A stretch of 64,000 nt of DNA from Tepidisphaeraceae bacterium (GCA_035998445.1 DASYHQ010000061.1:62001-126000); one strand, 5' to 3'. Shown: positions 15,332-24,453, counted from the first letter of the stretch. Notes: generated from the letters alone by a model not told the origin. Made by a program: numbers and translations.

Positions 15332-16543
15332 ATGGCTAAGACAATCATTGGAATCTTCGACGAGATGGCGTCCGCCGAGCGCGCGGTTACCGCGCTGGAG
15401 CAGGCCGGGTTCAACCGCGATGACATCAGTGTCATTCGCAATCAAAACACCACTGGCAGCGGGACCACCGGCACCACCGGCACACACGATGAAGGCATGA
15501 CGACCGGCGAGGGCGCCGCCGTCGGCGCCGGCACGGGCGCGGCGCTGGGCGCTGGCGCGGGCCTGCTGGCCGGGTTGGCCGGTCTGTTCATCCCCGGCAT
15601 CGGCACGGTGTTGGGCGTCGGGCCGTTGGCGGCGACGATCATCGGTGGCGCGGGCATCGGCGCCGCGGCCGGTGGGCTCAGTGGCGCGTTGATGGCGTCG
15701 GGCGTCAGCGAGGAAGACGCGGCGATGTACACCGAGAGCGTCAAGCGAGGCAGCACGCTGGTCAGCATCCGCGCCGCCGACGACCGCGCCGATGAGGCCG
15801 CCGACCTGCTCGGCAGCTACGGCGCCGTCGACATCGACGAGCGCGCCGCCAGCTACCGCAACCAGCCCGTGCAGGACACCGCCGCCACCCGCACCACCGC
15901 CACCGGCGCCGCCCCGGCCGCGCTGGGCAGTGGCCGGCAGGACAACGCCGCCGCGATGCGCTCTGGCTCGCAGGAACTGCGCCAGGGCGAGGCCATCCCC
16001 GTGGTCGAAGAGCAGATCGCCGTCGGCAAGCGCCAGGTGAACAAGGGCGGCGTGCGCGTCTACTCGCACGTCACCGAACGCCCGGTCGAGGAACAGGTCA
16101 CGCTGCGCGACGAGCACATCAACGTCGAGCGCCGCCCGGTCAACCGCGCCGCCAGCGAGGCCGATCTGGCCGCGTTCAAGGAAGGCTCGATCGAGGTCAC
16201 CGAGACGGACGAGGAAGCCGTCGTCGCCAAGCGCGCGGTCGTGAAGGAAGAGATCGTGGTCGACAAGACGGTCGACCAGCACACCGAAACGGTCCGCGAC
16301 ACGGTCCGCTCGACCGACGTCGACGTGCAGCGGATCGAGGGCCAGCAGACGACCGGTTCCGCCGACTTCGACACCGACTTCGCCGAGTTCCGCAGCGACC
16401 GCCGATACGCTGAAGCGGGCTGGGACAAGGTGGAACCTGAGTACCGTCGTCGTTGGGAGACCCGCAACCCAGGCGGCACTTGGGAAGGCGTGAAAAACAA
16501 CGCCCGCCAGGCGTGGGAACGCACGAAGAACAGCGTTCGGTAG
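15332..16543 (+). CDS. General stress protein: YflT-like domain plus DUF2382
   Basis: A 403-residue protein. The start is MAKTIIGIFDEMASAERAVT with a strong AAAGGAG site. The N-terminal 120 residues match the general-stress YflT/GSP17M domain (EQAGFNRDDISVI), with a glycine-rich hydrophobic insert (LLAGLAGLFIPGIGTVLGVG) typical of these proteins. A DUF2382 region occupies about 200-330 (IPVVEEQIAVGKRQVNKGGV, VTLRDEHINVERRPV). The tail FRSDRRYAEAGWDKVEPEYR is a separate hydrophilic module. Role: general stress or desiccation response, inferred from family. An inverted-repeat hairpin follows at 16611. Confidence 0.85.
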   Translation: MAKTIIGIFDEMASAERAVTALEQAGFNRDDISVIRNQNTTGSGTTGTTGTHDEGMTTGEGAAVGAGTGAALGAGAGLLAGLAGLFIPGIGTVLGVGPLAATIIGGAGIGAAAGGLSGALMASGVSEEDAAMYTESVKRGSTLVSIRAADDRADEAADLLGSYGAVDIDERAASYRNQPVQDTAATRTTATGAAPAALGSGRQDNAAAMRSGSQELRQGEAIPVVEEQIAVGKRQVNKGGVRVYSHVTERPVEEQVTLRDEHINVERRPVNRAASEADLAAFKEGSIEVTETDEEAVVAKRAVVKEEIVVDKTVDQHTETVRDTVRSTDVDVQRIEGQQTTGSADFDTDFAEFRSDRRYAEAGWDKVEPEYRRRWETRNPGGTWEGVKNNARQAWERTKNSVR

Positions 16544-16610
16544 TCAAGTGACACCCGCGGTGCGGGCGGCCCGACGATGATGTCGGCCAGCACGCTCCGC
16601 ACGCAGCACC

Positions 16611-16658
16611 AACCGCTTGCGGTTTAGCTTTCCAAGATCGCTAAACCGCAAGCGGTTT
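16611..16658. terminator. Strong hairpin after the stress operon
   Basis: AACCGCTTGCGGTTTAGC pairs with GCTAAACCGCAAGCGGTT around a 12-base loop, followed by TCTT. It lies 68 bases after the stop and may be a terminator or another palindromic repeat. Confidence 0.55.
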
Positions 16659-16722
16659 CTTATGCGCAGTGCGGGCAATGTTTGTTGTTGAACGGCAGGC
16701 CTCAGGCGTGGTCGCGTCTTCA

Positions 16723-16861
16723 CCGTGGCATGGGCGTCTCGCCCATGCGTGTAGGTAGCACAGGCGATCTGATTGGTGGCAAACCGCTCCGGCCGCGCGG
16801 TGGCTAGCTAATAAAAGCTGTCGGCCTCATCACACGCATGGGCGAGACGCCCATGCCACGG
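16723..16861. repeat. CATGGGCG 140-bp inverted-repeat element (F4), copy 1
   Basis: The left end CCGTGGCATGGGCGTCTCGC and the right end GCGAGACGCCCATGCCACGG are inverted. Each arm is itself a palindrome (GCATGGGCG...CGCCCATGC). About 80 bases lie between the arms. Other copies: 19760, 22307, 38912 and 44743. Confidence 0.85.
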
Positions 16862-16920
16862 CAGGAGCGATCGCCCGCAAGCCGTGGGTCGCCATCTCGA
16901 TGCACTGTCTTCCCGCGTCC

Positions 16921-17595
16921 CTACGCCTTCTTCCGCCCGAAGCGATGCTCGGTGCCATCGCGTAGCCGCGCGATGTTCGTGCGGTGTTTGTAGATCACCA
17001 GCCCCGCGATCGTCGTGATGAACGCCAGCAGCGGCCACTGCGCGCCGAACACCGGCCAGCCCAGCCACAGGCCAATGCCCATGTACAGCAGCGGGGCAGA
17101 CGCGGCGGCGCAGATCGAGGCCAGGCTGACGTAGCGGGACAGCTTAAACACGATCGCGAACGTCGTTAGCGCCAGAATCCCCGGCACCGTGTAGTAGGGC
17201 CACAGCCCCAGCATCACGCCACAGCTCGTCGCCACGCCTTTGCCGCCTTTGAACTTCAGGAACAGACTAAACATGTGCCCGAGGATGGCCATCAGCCCGG
17301 CCCCCAGCCACAGCCAGTAGACCGCCGGCGTCTTCACCTCATCGTGCAGCAGCACCGCCGCGATCAGCATCGGCACGGCCCCCTTCAGGGCGTCCAGCAC
17401 GAAGATCAGAAAGAACCACCGCTTGCTGCCGAGCATGCGGGCGACGTTCGTCGCGCCGATGTTCCCGCTGCCGAACTTGCGGGCATCCTTACCCTTGGCC
17501 AGGCCGACCAGCAGGCCGAACGGGATGGAGCCGAACACGTAGGCCAGCGGCAGCAGGGTCGCAAGTTGCGTCAGGGGCGACATATGGGGCGGCAT
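16921..17595 (-). CDS. plsY: Acyl-phosphate:glycerol-3-phosphate acyltransferase PlsY
   Basis: A 224-residue integral membrane enzyme that transfers acyl groups from acyl-phosphate to glycerol 3-phosphate, the first step of phospholipid synthesis. Motifs seen: [24 protein letters not shown] (acyl-phosphate/phosphate loop), [19 protein letters not shown] and a third C-terminal loop before the basic tail HRFGRKKA. About six or seven membrane helices. Start at MPPHMSPL, with GGGGGTAA 3 bases before ATG; the open frame upstream translates the 21-bp array and is not part of the gene. Divergent from accD, another lipid gene. Confidence 0.9.
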   Translation of the reverse strand: MPPHMSPLTQLATLLPLAYVFGSIPFGLLVGLAKGKDARKFGSGNIGATNVARMLGSKRWFFLIFVLDALKGAVPMLIAAVLLHDEVKTPAVYWLWLGAGLMAILGHMFSLFLKFKGGKGVATSCGVMLGLWPYYTVPGILALTTFAIVFKLSRYVSLASICAAASAPLLYMGIGLWLGWPVFGAQWPLLAFITTIAGLVIYKHRTNIARLRDGTEHRFGRKKA

Positions 17596-17669
17596 GTTAC
17601 CCCCAGCGGCCCGATAATCCATCACGCCCGATCGCGCCGCGGCAGGGGCGAAAGCAGCGGGCCGCACGG

Positions 17670-17858
17670 AAGTAGCTGCCGGCGCGCCGGAAGCATCTGC
17701 CGCCGAGGCAAAAACATCTGCCGTCGTGACGAAAACATCTGCCGTCGTGACGAAAACATCTGCCGCCGGGGCAAAAACATCTGCCGCCAAGGCAAAAACA
17801 GCTGCCGCCGAGGTGAAAACATCTGCCGCCGCGGTGAAAGTTGCTTCCTGCGCGCCGC
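17670..17858. repeat. Tandem array B: 9 units of exactly 21 bp
   Basis: Nine abutting 21-bp units start at 17670, 17691, 17712, 17733, 17754, 17775, 17796, 17817 and 17838. The constant part is AAACATCTGCCG (CATCTG in most units) and the variable part is CCGAGGC, TCGTGAC, CCGGGGC or CCAAGGC. Units at 17712 and 17733 are identical. The array begins 75 bases upstream of the plsY start, in the divergent plsY-accD gap. There are no spacers between units. Confidence 0.9.
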
Positions 17859-17950
17859 ACGTTGCGACATCTGGGGTTACGGACGCGACCGGCCAATAAA
17901 AAGCCGTGGTTCGCGGGCTGCAGACGACCAGATGCGGGCCGCGGGCCGTC

Positions 17951-18143
17951 TGACCCCTCTCCCATGGACCCATAAGGAAGGCTGGCTGGGGGCGTTGCAG
18001 AACGGCGAACGACCCACGAATGGGCACGAAGGATCACGAATGGGAACCGGCGAACGGGCTTGCCTGATTCGTGCCCAACCGCGAGCGGTATGCCGTTCGA
18101 ATCACACCCACCTAACCTCCCCCGGCGTACTGGGAGAGGGACC
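17951..18143. repeat. F6 inverted repeat with an F9 repeat nested inside
   Basis: Left F6 arm CCCCTCTCCCATGGACCC and right arm CCCCCGGCGTACTGGGAGAG enclose an F9 fragment (18002-18066: CCACGAATGGGCACGAAGG ... ATTCGTGCCC). Nesting implies insertion of F9 into an existing F6 copy. It lies 100 bases upstream of accD. Confidence 0.65.
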
Positions 18144-18243
18144 GGAGCGGATCATCAGAACAGCTTTTATCGGAACGAGCCCAGCCGTGGGCTTTGTCTC
18201 CTGCTTCCCTTCCACGGCGTCTCTTGCGATAATGGGTCCCCTT

Positions 18244-19089
18244 ATGTCGCAAGTGCCCTCCAACGACGTCGCCGTCCCGCCGCTTCGCATGCAGAAGGAG
18301 GGCATTCCCGAGGGGCTGTGGATGCGCTGCAGCGAGTGCGAGGAGATGCTGTACCGCAAGGTGGTCGAGGAGCACTTCAACGTCTGCCCGAGCTGCCAAC
18401 ACCACTTCCGCGTGAGCGCCCGCACGCGCGTGGCGCAGCTGGTCGACCCCGGCAGCTTCGAGGAGATGTTCGACGACCTGGCCCCGGTGGACACGCTGAA
18501 GTTCGTCGACAAAAAGAGCTACAAGGACCGCATCAAGGCCGAGCAGGACAAGACCGGCAACAAGGACGCCGTGGTGTGCGGTAAGGGGTTCATCAAAGGC
18601 CGGCCGATCATGCTGGGCGTGATGGACCCGACGTTCATGATGGGCAGCATGGGGAGCGTGGTCGGCGAGAAGCTGACGCTGACGATCGAGGCCGCCGCCG
18701 AGGAAGGTTTGCCGCTGATCATCGTCTCGTGCAGCGGTGGGGCGCGCATGCAGGAGTCGACGCTGTCGCTTATGCAGATGGCCAAGACCAGCGCCGCGCT
18801 CGCCAAGCTGGACGATGCCGGCGGCCTGTTCATCAGCCTGCTGGCCGACCCCACGACCGGCGGCGTGACCGCGAGCTTCGCGATGCTCGGCGACTTCATC
18901 ATCGCCGAGCCCAAGGCCCTGATCGGCTTCGCCGGCCCGCGCACGATCTGGAACACGATTAAGGTCGAACTGCCCGAGGGCTTCCAGCGGTCGGAGTTCC
19001 TGGAAGAGCACGGCTTCGTCGACTTCGTCGTCCACCGCAAAGACCTGCGCAGCGAGATCGCGCGGCTGGTTGACTACTGCGGCAAGTAA
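18244..19089 (+). CDS. accD: Acetyl-CoA carboxylase carboxyltransferase subunit beta
   Basis: A 281-residue protein. The N-terminal zinc ribbon is complete (C29, C32, C48, C51: CSECEEML...CPSC), followed by the crotonase-fold carboxyltransferase domain with [24 protein letters not shown] and [18 protein letters not shown]. It transfers the carboxyl group from biotin to acetyl-CoA to give malonyl-CoA. accA is not adjacent. Extended -10-like TGCGATAAT lies at 18225-18233, placing the transcript start within a few bases of the ATG. An in-frame ATG at 18232 is possible but would overlap that box. Confidence 0.93.
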   Translation: MSQVPSNDVAVPPLRMQKEGIPEGLWMRCSECEEMLYRKVVEEHFNVCPSCQHHFRVSARTRVAQLVDPGSFEEMFDDLAPVDTLKFVDKKSYKDRIKAEQDKTGNKDAVVCGKGFIKGRPIMLGVMDPTFMMGSMGSVVGEKLTLTIEAAAEEGLPLIIVSCSGGARMQESTLSLMQMAKTSAALAKLDDAGGLFISLLADPTTGGVTASFAMLGDFIIAEPKALIGFAGPRTIWNTIKVELPEGFQRSEFLEEHGFVDFVVHRKDLRSEIARLVDYCGK

Positions 19090-19169
19090 CGGCGCCGCGG
19101 AGCGGCGGTGGGACGGACGTTCGTGGACATTAACGTCATCAACGCCTGCGCCCGCAAGCACGCCCCTCC

Positions 19170-19297
19170 GGTCCCCTCTCTCGGTACGCCGGGGGAGGGC
19201 TAGGGTGGGGGCTCTGCCGAGCGCACGATTACGCCCAACGGTACATCACAAGACCCCCTCCCTAACCCTCCCCCGCGAGTACGCGGGAGAGGGGACC
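19170..19297. repeat. F6 inverted repeat after accD
   Basis: GGTCCCCTCTCTCGGTACGC at the left pairs with GAGTACGCGGGAGAGGGGAC at the right. The inner flanks CTAGGGTGGGGG and CCCCCTCCCTAACC also pair. About 70 bases of core. Confidence 0.8.
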
Positions 19298-19395
19298 AGA
19301 TTGTTCACCGCGCGCCCGCCCACTTTTCCCGTTGTCCCCTCACTGCGACAGCACATAGGCTCAAGCATGTGTGATGAGTTGTCTTAGGAGGCCGT

Positions 19396-19716
19396 ATGAT
19401 CCGCAGCACCTGTGCCGTCTTGATGTTGTGCCTGTTATCTACCGGTTGCGGCGGAACCAAGCCCGACCAGACGCTGTCGGTGAGCAACGCCGGCTACGCG
19501 CTCGATAAGCTCTTCACCGACCCCAACGGCTACAGCGTCTACCGCTTCTACGACCGCGGCGACTTCCGGTACTACGTCGTCGGCCCCAACGGCGCGCAAA
19601 TGGTCCCCAGCAGCACGACGAACCGCTCCGGGCCTGAAGTGGGCTTGGGTTTCGGTGGCAGCACGGGGACTGGTGTAGGCGTGGGCGTTGGCGCGGGCAT
19701 TCCGATCGGGCAGTGA
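19396..19716 (+). CDS. Small lipoprotein with glycine-rich tail
   Basis: A 106-residue protein with a lipoprotein signal MIRSTCAVLMLCLLSTGC (lipid attachment at C18) and an AGGAGG site. The mature region has a short beta-rich domain (YSVYRFYDRGDFRYYVVGPN) and a Gly/Val tail (GTGVGVGVGAGIPIG). The VYRFYDRGDFRYYV stretch recalls small outer-membrane lipoproteins of unknown function. Location probably periplasmic face of the outer membrane. Confidence 0.7.
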   Translation: MIRSTCAVLMLCLLSTGCGGTKPDQTLSVSNAGYALDKLFTDPNGYSVYRFYDRGDFRYYVVGPNGAQMVPSSTTNRSGPEVGLGFGGSTGTGVGVGVGAGIPIGQ

Positions 19717-19759
19717 AACGTCTTTCCGGGATAGACGACGTGACGGGCGGCGGCCTCTT

Positions 19760-19900
19760 CACGTAGCATGGGCGTCCCGCCCATGACTTCGGTTAGGGCC
19801 GGAGATTCTCTTTGTGGCTGCTGTTTGGTCGAAGCGGTCTGATTACTGCCGAGATTTCTATTTCAATCCACAGACATGGGCGGGACGCCCATGCTACGTG
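19760..19900. repeat. F4 element, copy 2
   Basis: Ends CACGTAGCATGGGCGTCCCG and CGGGACGCCCATGCTACGTG are inverted. The 80-base core carries TTTGTGGCTGCTG, comparable with the cores of other copies. Confidence 0.85.
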
Positions 19901-19943
19901 AAGCGCAGCGCGCGACGCCGATGGGCGCCCCTGGCCACGGACA

Positions 19944-20591
19944 TCACAGCGACGTGATCCCCTCGCGCACGGCGAACTTCGTTAAATCCGCGACGCTGTC
20001 GATCTTCAGCTTTTCCATCACGTTGCGGCGGTGCGTCTCGGCGGTCTTCACGCTGACGCTCAGGTGCATCGCGACCTCCTTGGTGCTCTTGCCCTCGGCG
20101 ATCAGCTGCAGCACCTCGCGCTCGCGGCCGGACAGGATGCTGTACGGCGAGGCGGGCTCGGCATCGTGGTTGCGCACGAGGTCGCCCACCACCAGACCGG
20201 CGACGGCGGGGCTGAGGTAGACCTTCCCCTTCATCACCACGCGGATCGCGTCGGACAGCTCCTCGAACGCCGCGTCCTTCAGCACGTAACCGACGGCACC
20301 GGCCCGCAGCATCTCGGTGGTCATCCGCTGATCGGTGTGCGACGACAGGCAGACGACCTTCACGTTCGGGTGGACGTTGAGGATCTGGCGGGTCGCCTCG
20401 ATGCCGTTGAGCTCGGGCATGCGCAGGTCCATCACCACCACGTCCGGCCGCAGCTCGCGCACGAACGATACGGCCTCCCGGCCGTCGCCGGCCTCGCCCA
20501 CGACCTTCATGTCGCTCTGAGCGCTCAACAGCGAGTTCAGCCCCTGCCGGATCATGCGGTGGTCATCAACGAGTACTAGTCGGATTTCCAT
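19944..20591 (-). CDS. NarL/FixJ-type response regulator
   Basis: A 215-residue two-domain regulator. Receiver domain at 1-120 with acidic pocket D9-D10, phosphoacceptor D55 (VVVMDLRMP) and the conserved Lys (VLKDAA). A LuxR-type HTH at about 150-210 reads LSGREREVLQLIAEGKSTKE, MHLSVSVKTAETHRRNVMEK and L. It should bind DNA as a phosphorylation-dependent dimer. No histidine kinase is adjacent (orphan). It has no close same-strand neighbour. Confidence 0.92.
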   Translation of the reverse strand: MEIRLVLVDDHRMIRQGLNSLLSAQSDMKVVGEAGDGREAVSFVRELRPDVVVMDLRMPELNGIEATRQILNVHPNVKVVCLSSHTDQRMTTEMLRAGAVGYVLKDAAFEELSDAIRVVMKGKVYLSPAVAGLVVGDLVRNHDAEPASPYSILSGREREVLQLIAEGKSTKEVAMHLSVSVKTAETHRRNVMEKLKIDSVADLTKFAVREGITSL

Positions 20592-21134
20592 GATTATGTC
20601 CTTCCCGTCCGCTCGGAGCATCAAAATAAGAACGGACGCTAACCAAACGACTTTACCGCAAAGCTAATCCTATTCGAAGGCACATTTTCCGCTATGCCCG
20701 ATATTCCGAAAGGGCTGCGAAAGCGATGCTGAACGAGCGGGTAGCGCAGCGGTCTCCGCCATTGTTTGACGTGACAGACCGCTGATGTGTCCGTCATCCG
20801 CGAAGGCGCTGGTGACGCGGTGGGATGGCGGGCGTGTCGAGATGTCAGTCGCGAAGGACACGGCTGTCGCGGCACGAACTTGCGGCCGATCGTGCTCGGT
20901 CGCAAGCAGTTGATCTTTGACGATCGGCCACCCGTCGTCACGCGGTGCTGAAGGCGGCGCTCAGGATTTTGGATGACGTGCTTCGCCCATCAGCGCGACG
21001 CCGTTCATCCATTTGGCGGCGCGGGTGGCCGGGCAGCAATGGGGCACCCCAATTGCGTTGATTGCCCTGTGTAAATGACACGATCCGCCGCGTGGAAGAA
21101 CGCCATGCATCGTGGGAACGAACGGAGTAGCGAG
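20592..21134. other. 543-bp gap without visible gene or repeat
   Basis: This stretch between the response regulator (minus) and the acidic protein (plus) contains no frame with credible start and composition and none of the repeat families found elsewhere. It presumably holds both promoters. Confidence 0.5.
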
Positions 21135-21692
21135 ATGCCGAGCCCTGACGAGATTCACGCCGACCCCGATGCGGTTAACCTGCCCGACGCCGCGGCACAG
21201 TCGCCCAACACGTCACCGGCCGCCGCCGAGCGCATGCCCGTGCAGGCTGACACGCTCAACCCGCGCCCGACGACCAACCGGAGCGCCGATTCGCGCGATC
21301 GCGCCCGCGGCGTTGCCGACGACCACGACAACAACCCCGACGCCTCGATCGACACCGCTGGTCACGGGCGCTTCGGCAGGCGACCCGGTGACGTTGTCGA
21401 TGCCCCTGATGCCACCGATGACGCAACCCGCACCCAGCCGGGCGACTCGGCCAACCAGCCGGGCGAGGGCGCGATTGACGCCACCGACGCGCTGGACACC
21501 GCCACCGTTTCGCTCGACACCGACGGCGACCGTGACCCGGCGGTTATGGGCGCGTCCGCGGGTGGCACGTCGTCCGGGCGCATCGAACGCGCCGGGGGCG
21601 AGCGACAGGCGACCGGCGCGCTCGACGAAGAGGACCTGCTGGCCGAGGACGGCTCGTCCGATCCCATCCCACAGAACGGGGACACCGACTAG
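21135..21692 (+). CDS. Acidic, intrinsically disordered protein
   Basis: A 185-residue protein from MPSPDEIHADPDAVNLPD with GGAGTAGCG upstream. It is dominated by Asp, Ala, Gly, Thr and Pro, with no hydrophobic core, no Cys and several D-A-T-D-type repeats (DAPDATDDATRTQPGDSAN, IDATDALDT). Such hydrophilin-like proteins are frequent in desiccation and osmotic stress sets. Its ribosome-binding context is nearly the same as that of the YflT-DUF2382 gene at 15332, hinting at shared control. Function unknown. Confidence 0.65.
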   Translation: MPSPDEIHADPDAVNLPDAAAQSPNTSPAAAERMPVQADTLNPRPTTNRSADSRDRARGVADDHDNNPDASIDTAGHGRFGRRPGDVVDAPDATDDATRTQPGDSANQPGEGAIDATDALDTATVSLDTDGDRDPAVMGASAGGTSSGRIERAGGERQATGALDEEDLLAEDGSSDPIPQNGDTD

Positions 21693-21823
21693 GTCCGTTC
21701 CCGATCACCAACGAATCACCTGCAACGACATTCTGCAGGCGGGGCAACCGCCACGTGCGATTTGCCCCGCTTGCCATAGGACACCGCTCGACGTCGGTCG
21801 AGCAAAACAAAGGACTGTACTCC

Positions 21824-22213
21824 ATGATCGCACTGCATGAGGAACCCGCCGCGTTGGAGAACGAACTGGCCCGCGTGACCCACGATTTGCTGGAGACGCC
21901 GGGCGCCCAGCGCGTGACCTTTGCCTGGGTCGACGCCATCACCGAACGGCTGTGCGTCAGCGAACTGCGCCCCGGCGATCGGGCCGAGGCATTCGACCCG
22001 CAGACCGATCGCAAGGCGATGTTCCTCGTGGGTCGCTTCCCGTTGGAAGGGGATGCCAGCAGTGGCGAGGTGACGGCCGCGATGAACGAACTGCGCAGCC
22101 GCGCCGGCCTGCCCCCGCTGCGCTGCACGATGTTCAGCCACCTGCACATGGGCGACAGCGGCCAGTGGGAAGGCGCGATCAAGATCAGCGCGGCCGTGGC
22201 GCTCGTGGCGTGA
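21824..22213 (+). CDS. Conserved-looking small protein of unknown function
   Basis: A 129-residue alpha/beta protein from MIALHEEPAALENELARVTH. Features: VTHDLLETPGAQRVTFAWVD, KAMFLVGRFPLEGDASSG and CTMFSHLHMGDSGQWEGAIK. No signal peptide, membrane helix or recognised motif. AAAGGA lies 12 bases upstream of the ATG. It follows the acidic protein on the same strand by 131 bases. Confidence 0.55.
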   Translation: MIALHEEPAALENELARVTHDLLETPGAQRVTFAWVDAITERLCVSELRPGDRAEAFDPQTDRKAMFLVGRFPLEGDASSGEVTAAMNELRSRAGLPPLRCTMFSHLHMGDSGQWEGAIKISAAVALVA

Positions 22214-22306
22214 CATGGAACACCTGGACTGACCGGGCGTCTGCTCTTCGTCACACATCGTCATCTTGAGAAGGCGCTAAAGAACACAGCAGCGTGGCTG
22301 CCTTGG

Positions 22307-22447
22307 CCGTGGCATGGACGCCAGAGCCCATGCATTGGGACTGGAATAAGATGCTTTATTTGTTGGCTGCTGCGCTGACCGAGCCGCTGCAACGAATGCT
22401 GTCTTCCTGCCCCAACACACGCATGGGCTCTGGCGCCCATGCCACGG
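22307..22447. repeat. F4 element, copy 3
   Basis: Ends CCGTGGCATGGACGCCAGAG and CTCTGGCGCCCATGCCACGG. The core TTTGTTGGCTGCTGCGCTGA followed by CCGAGCCGCTGCAACGAATG resembles copies at 38912 and 44743. Confidence 0.85.
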
Positions 22448-22657
22448 TCGGAGCGGACGCGGCATCGTTCTTTGACACCGTCTCAGGATGACGAACTCGA
22501 AGAGGGATTCTCGCTTGGCGGATATTCACCTTCCTACTTCCCAATATGGCCGTCGCTGGCACAGCAATTGAAACGGTACGGCGATTCGGACGGCACGCGA
22601 TTCTGGGCATGAGGCCTAAAAGATCGTGGCCGCACTACGACAAACTGGAGAGAACCG

Positions 22658-23800
22658 ATGCGCCAGCCCAACCTACCGTGGTTCAAGGAAGTCATTGACG
22701 TTCACCAAGCCCCGTGCGTCTCGATCTACATGCCGATGCTGCGAGCCGCGCCACCGGCCAACGAGAATCAGCGGCTCTTTAACGAGCTGATCGACAAAGT
22801 GGCGGCTGAACTGGCCAGTGGGTACCCGAAAGAGGTCGTGGAGCCGCTGGTCAATCGAATCACGGCTGAAGCGAGCGGCACGGACTTCTGGATTGGCCCG
22901 CGCGACGGCATCGCGGTCTTCGCGTCGTCGGACTACCTGCGCATCGTCGACTTGCCGAGCCGGCCGGACGCGCGAGTGGACGTGGCCGACACGTTCCACG
23001 TGCGCCCGCTGATCACCAGCATGCAGGCCGACCGACGCTATCACGTGCTGGCGCTAACGCTGCGGCAGGCAGTTCTGTACGAGGGCAACCAGTACGGCGT
23101 GCGCCGCCTGGCGACGCCCGGTGTGCCGCAGGACCCGCACACGGTCTCGAAGATGCGCATGAGCCAGGAGATCGACGCCGCCTCGGACATCAAGACTGCC
23201 ACGACCCAGTATCCGCAGGAGGGCACGATTCCCGCGGCCGTTAGCGAGGATCTGTTCCTGCGCGCGATCGACAAGGCGGTGTGGGAGCAGTTCTCGCGCG
23301 ACGCGAAGCTGCCGCTGGTCCTGATGGCCGACGAAAATCGCAGTTCAGCGTTCCGCGCCATCAGCAAGAACACCTATCTGCTCGAGCAGGGCTCGATGGT
23401 CGACCCGCACCACCTCGCGCCCGAGCGCATCCATCAGGAAACGTGGAAGCTGATCGAGCCGCGCTTCGGCGCCGAAGCGCAGGACCTCGTTGACCAGTTC
23501 CAGGCCGCCCGCGCCCGAAAGCTGGGATCGGATGAGCTGGCGCCCGTCGTCGAGGCGGCGGCGGTGGGGCGCGTCGACACGCTGCTGATCGACGCCAACC
23601 GCCAGATCCCCGGCCGCATTGAGGACAGCGGCGACGGCGCCACGTTCCAGTTCAAGCCCGCGCCCGCCGGCGACCCGCGCGCCGATGACGTGCTGGATGA
23701 CCTGGCGGAAATGGTCCTGAAGACCGACGGTGCCGTCATGATCCTGCCACCCGATCTGATGCCCAGCGACACCGGCGTCGCGGCGATTTATCGGTACTAG
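22658..23800 (+). CDS. baeRF-like protein (bacterial relative of archaeo-eukaryotic release factor eRF1)
   Basis: A 380-residue soluble protein. The N-terminal APCVSIYMPMLRAAPPANEN, the middle VLALTLRQAVLYEGNQYGVR and RAIDKAVWEQFSRD...LPLVLMADE, and the C-terminal VDTLLIDANRQIPG and terminal GVAAIYRY match the pattern I associate with the bacterial eRF1-like (baeRF) families, which resemble the peptidyl-tRNA hydrolysing and ribosome-binding parts of eRF1. No GGQ loop is visible. Proposed roles are ribosome hibernation or rescue under stress; that is a family-level hypothesis. It sits in a stress-type neighbourhood. Confidence 0.6.
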   Translation: MRQPNLPWFKEVIDVHQAPCVSIYMPMLRAAPPANENQRLFNELIDKVAAELASGYPKEVVEPLVNRITAEASGTDFWIGPRDGIAVFASSDYLRIVDLPSRPDARVDVADTFHVRPLITSMQADRRYHVLALTLRQAVLYEGNQYGVRRLATPGVPQDPHTVSKMRMSQEIDAASDIKTATTQYPQEGTIPAAVSEDLFLRAIDKAVWEQFSRDAKLPLVLMADENRSSAFRAISKNTYLLEQGSMVDPHHLAPERIHQETWKLIEPRFGAEAQDLVDQFQAARARKLGSDELAPVVEAAAVGRVDTLLIDANRQIPGRIEDSGDGATFQFKPAPAGDPRADDVLDDLAEMVLKTDGAVMILPPDLMPSDTGVAAIYRY

Positions 23801-23841
23801 GTTGGAAGACGGACGAACTCGATCTATACGTTCTTGCGTAG

Positions 23842-23872
23842 GGGCAGGCCGCCGGGCCTGCCCTTTTCTTTT
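23842..23872 (+). terminator. Rho-independent terminator
   Basis: GGGCAGGCCGCCGGGCCTGC followed by CC and TTTTCTTTT, 42 bases after the stop of the baeRF-like gene. Confidence 0.75.
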
Positions 23873-23995
23873 GGCTTGCCAAGCAACGAAGCGGATACCG
23901 CGCCTCTGGCACCGCCCGTGGTACGGCGAGAAATATCCGGCCGCTCCAAAAGTACCCCTCTCCGTTAGTCGAAGTAGGGAGAGTTAAGGAGCATT

Positions 23996-24418
23996 ATGCC
24001 ATCGACCGACATGCCGCCGTCCACGCTAGCGAACCCCCTGATCACCTGGCCGGAAGCGGCCCGGAACGTGCTGGCGGCGCTGGATAACCAGTTTCCCCCG
24101 CTGCAGGAACGCCGCAAGATCGCGCGGCATCGTTACAACGTCTCCGCCAAGCTGCAGTTCGGCGGCGCCGAAGGCAGCGAGATGTCGATCTACGTTCGCG
24201 ACGTGAACGCCTGGGCGGTCGGGTTCCTCGTCCCCAGCCAGGTCGCGAGCCACGCCAAGGCCACGCTGACGATCGAGACGCCCGACGGGTCGATCATGAA
24301 GGCCAAGTGCCTGATCCGGCGTGCGCGTGAAGTAGCGCCGGGCTGGTTCGACGCCGTGCTGGAGTTCAACGTCGTGCAGCACGCGTTTGCGCCCGAGGCG
24401 CTGCGCAAGGTCGCGTAG
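23996..24418 (+). CDS. PilZ-domain protein (predicted c-di-GMP receptor)
   Basis: A 140-residue single-domain protein. After a 38-residue leader, ERRKIARHRYNVSAKLQF gives the R-x-x-x-R type motif and VRDVNAWAVGFLVP the D-x-N/S-x-x-x-x-G motif of PilZ domains, with the expected six-strand barrel between. PilZ domains bind cyclic di-GMP and change activity of partners. The second motif is not canonical (DVNAWAVG rather than D-x-S-x-x-G), so ligand binding is uncertain. A clear AAGGAG site precedes the ATG and a terminator follows. Confidence 0.75.
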   Translation: MPSTDMPPSTLANPLITWPEAARNVLAALDNQFPPLQERRKIARHRYNVSAKLQFGGAEGSEMSIYVRDVNAWAVGFLVPSQVASHAKATLTIETPDGSIMKAKCLIRRAREVAPGWFDAVLEFNVVQHAFAPEALRKVA

Positions 24419-24453
24419 TCGTCGGTCTTCCTATTGCACTGAACAACAAACAC

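Noticed and set aside
16921-18027. Long N-terminal extension of PlsY with ADVFVTT repeats
   Set aside because: The extension translates array B; PlsY has a good start with a GGGGGTAA site at 17595 and canonical length.
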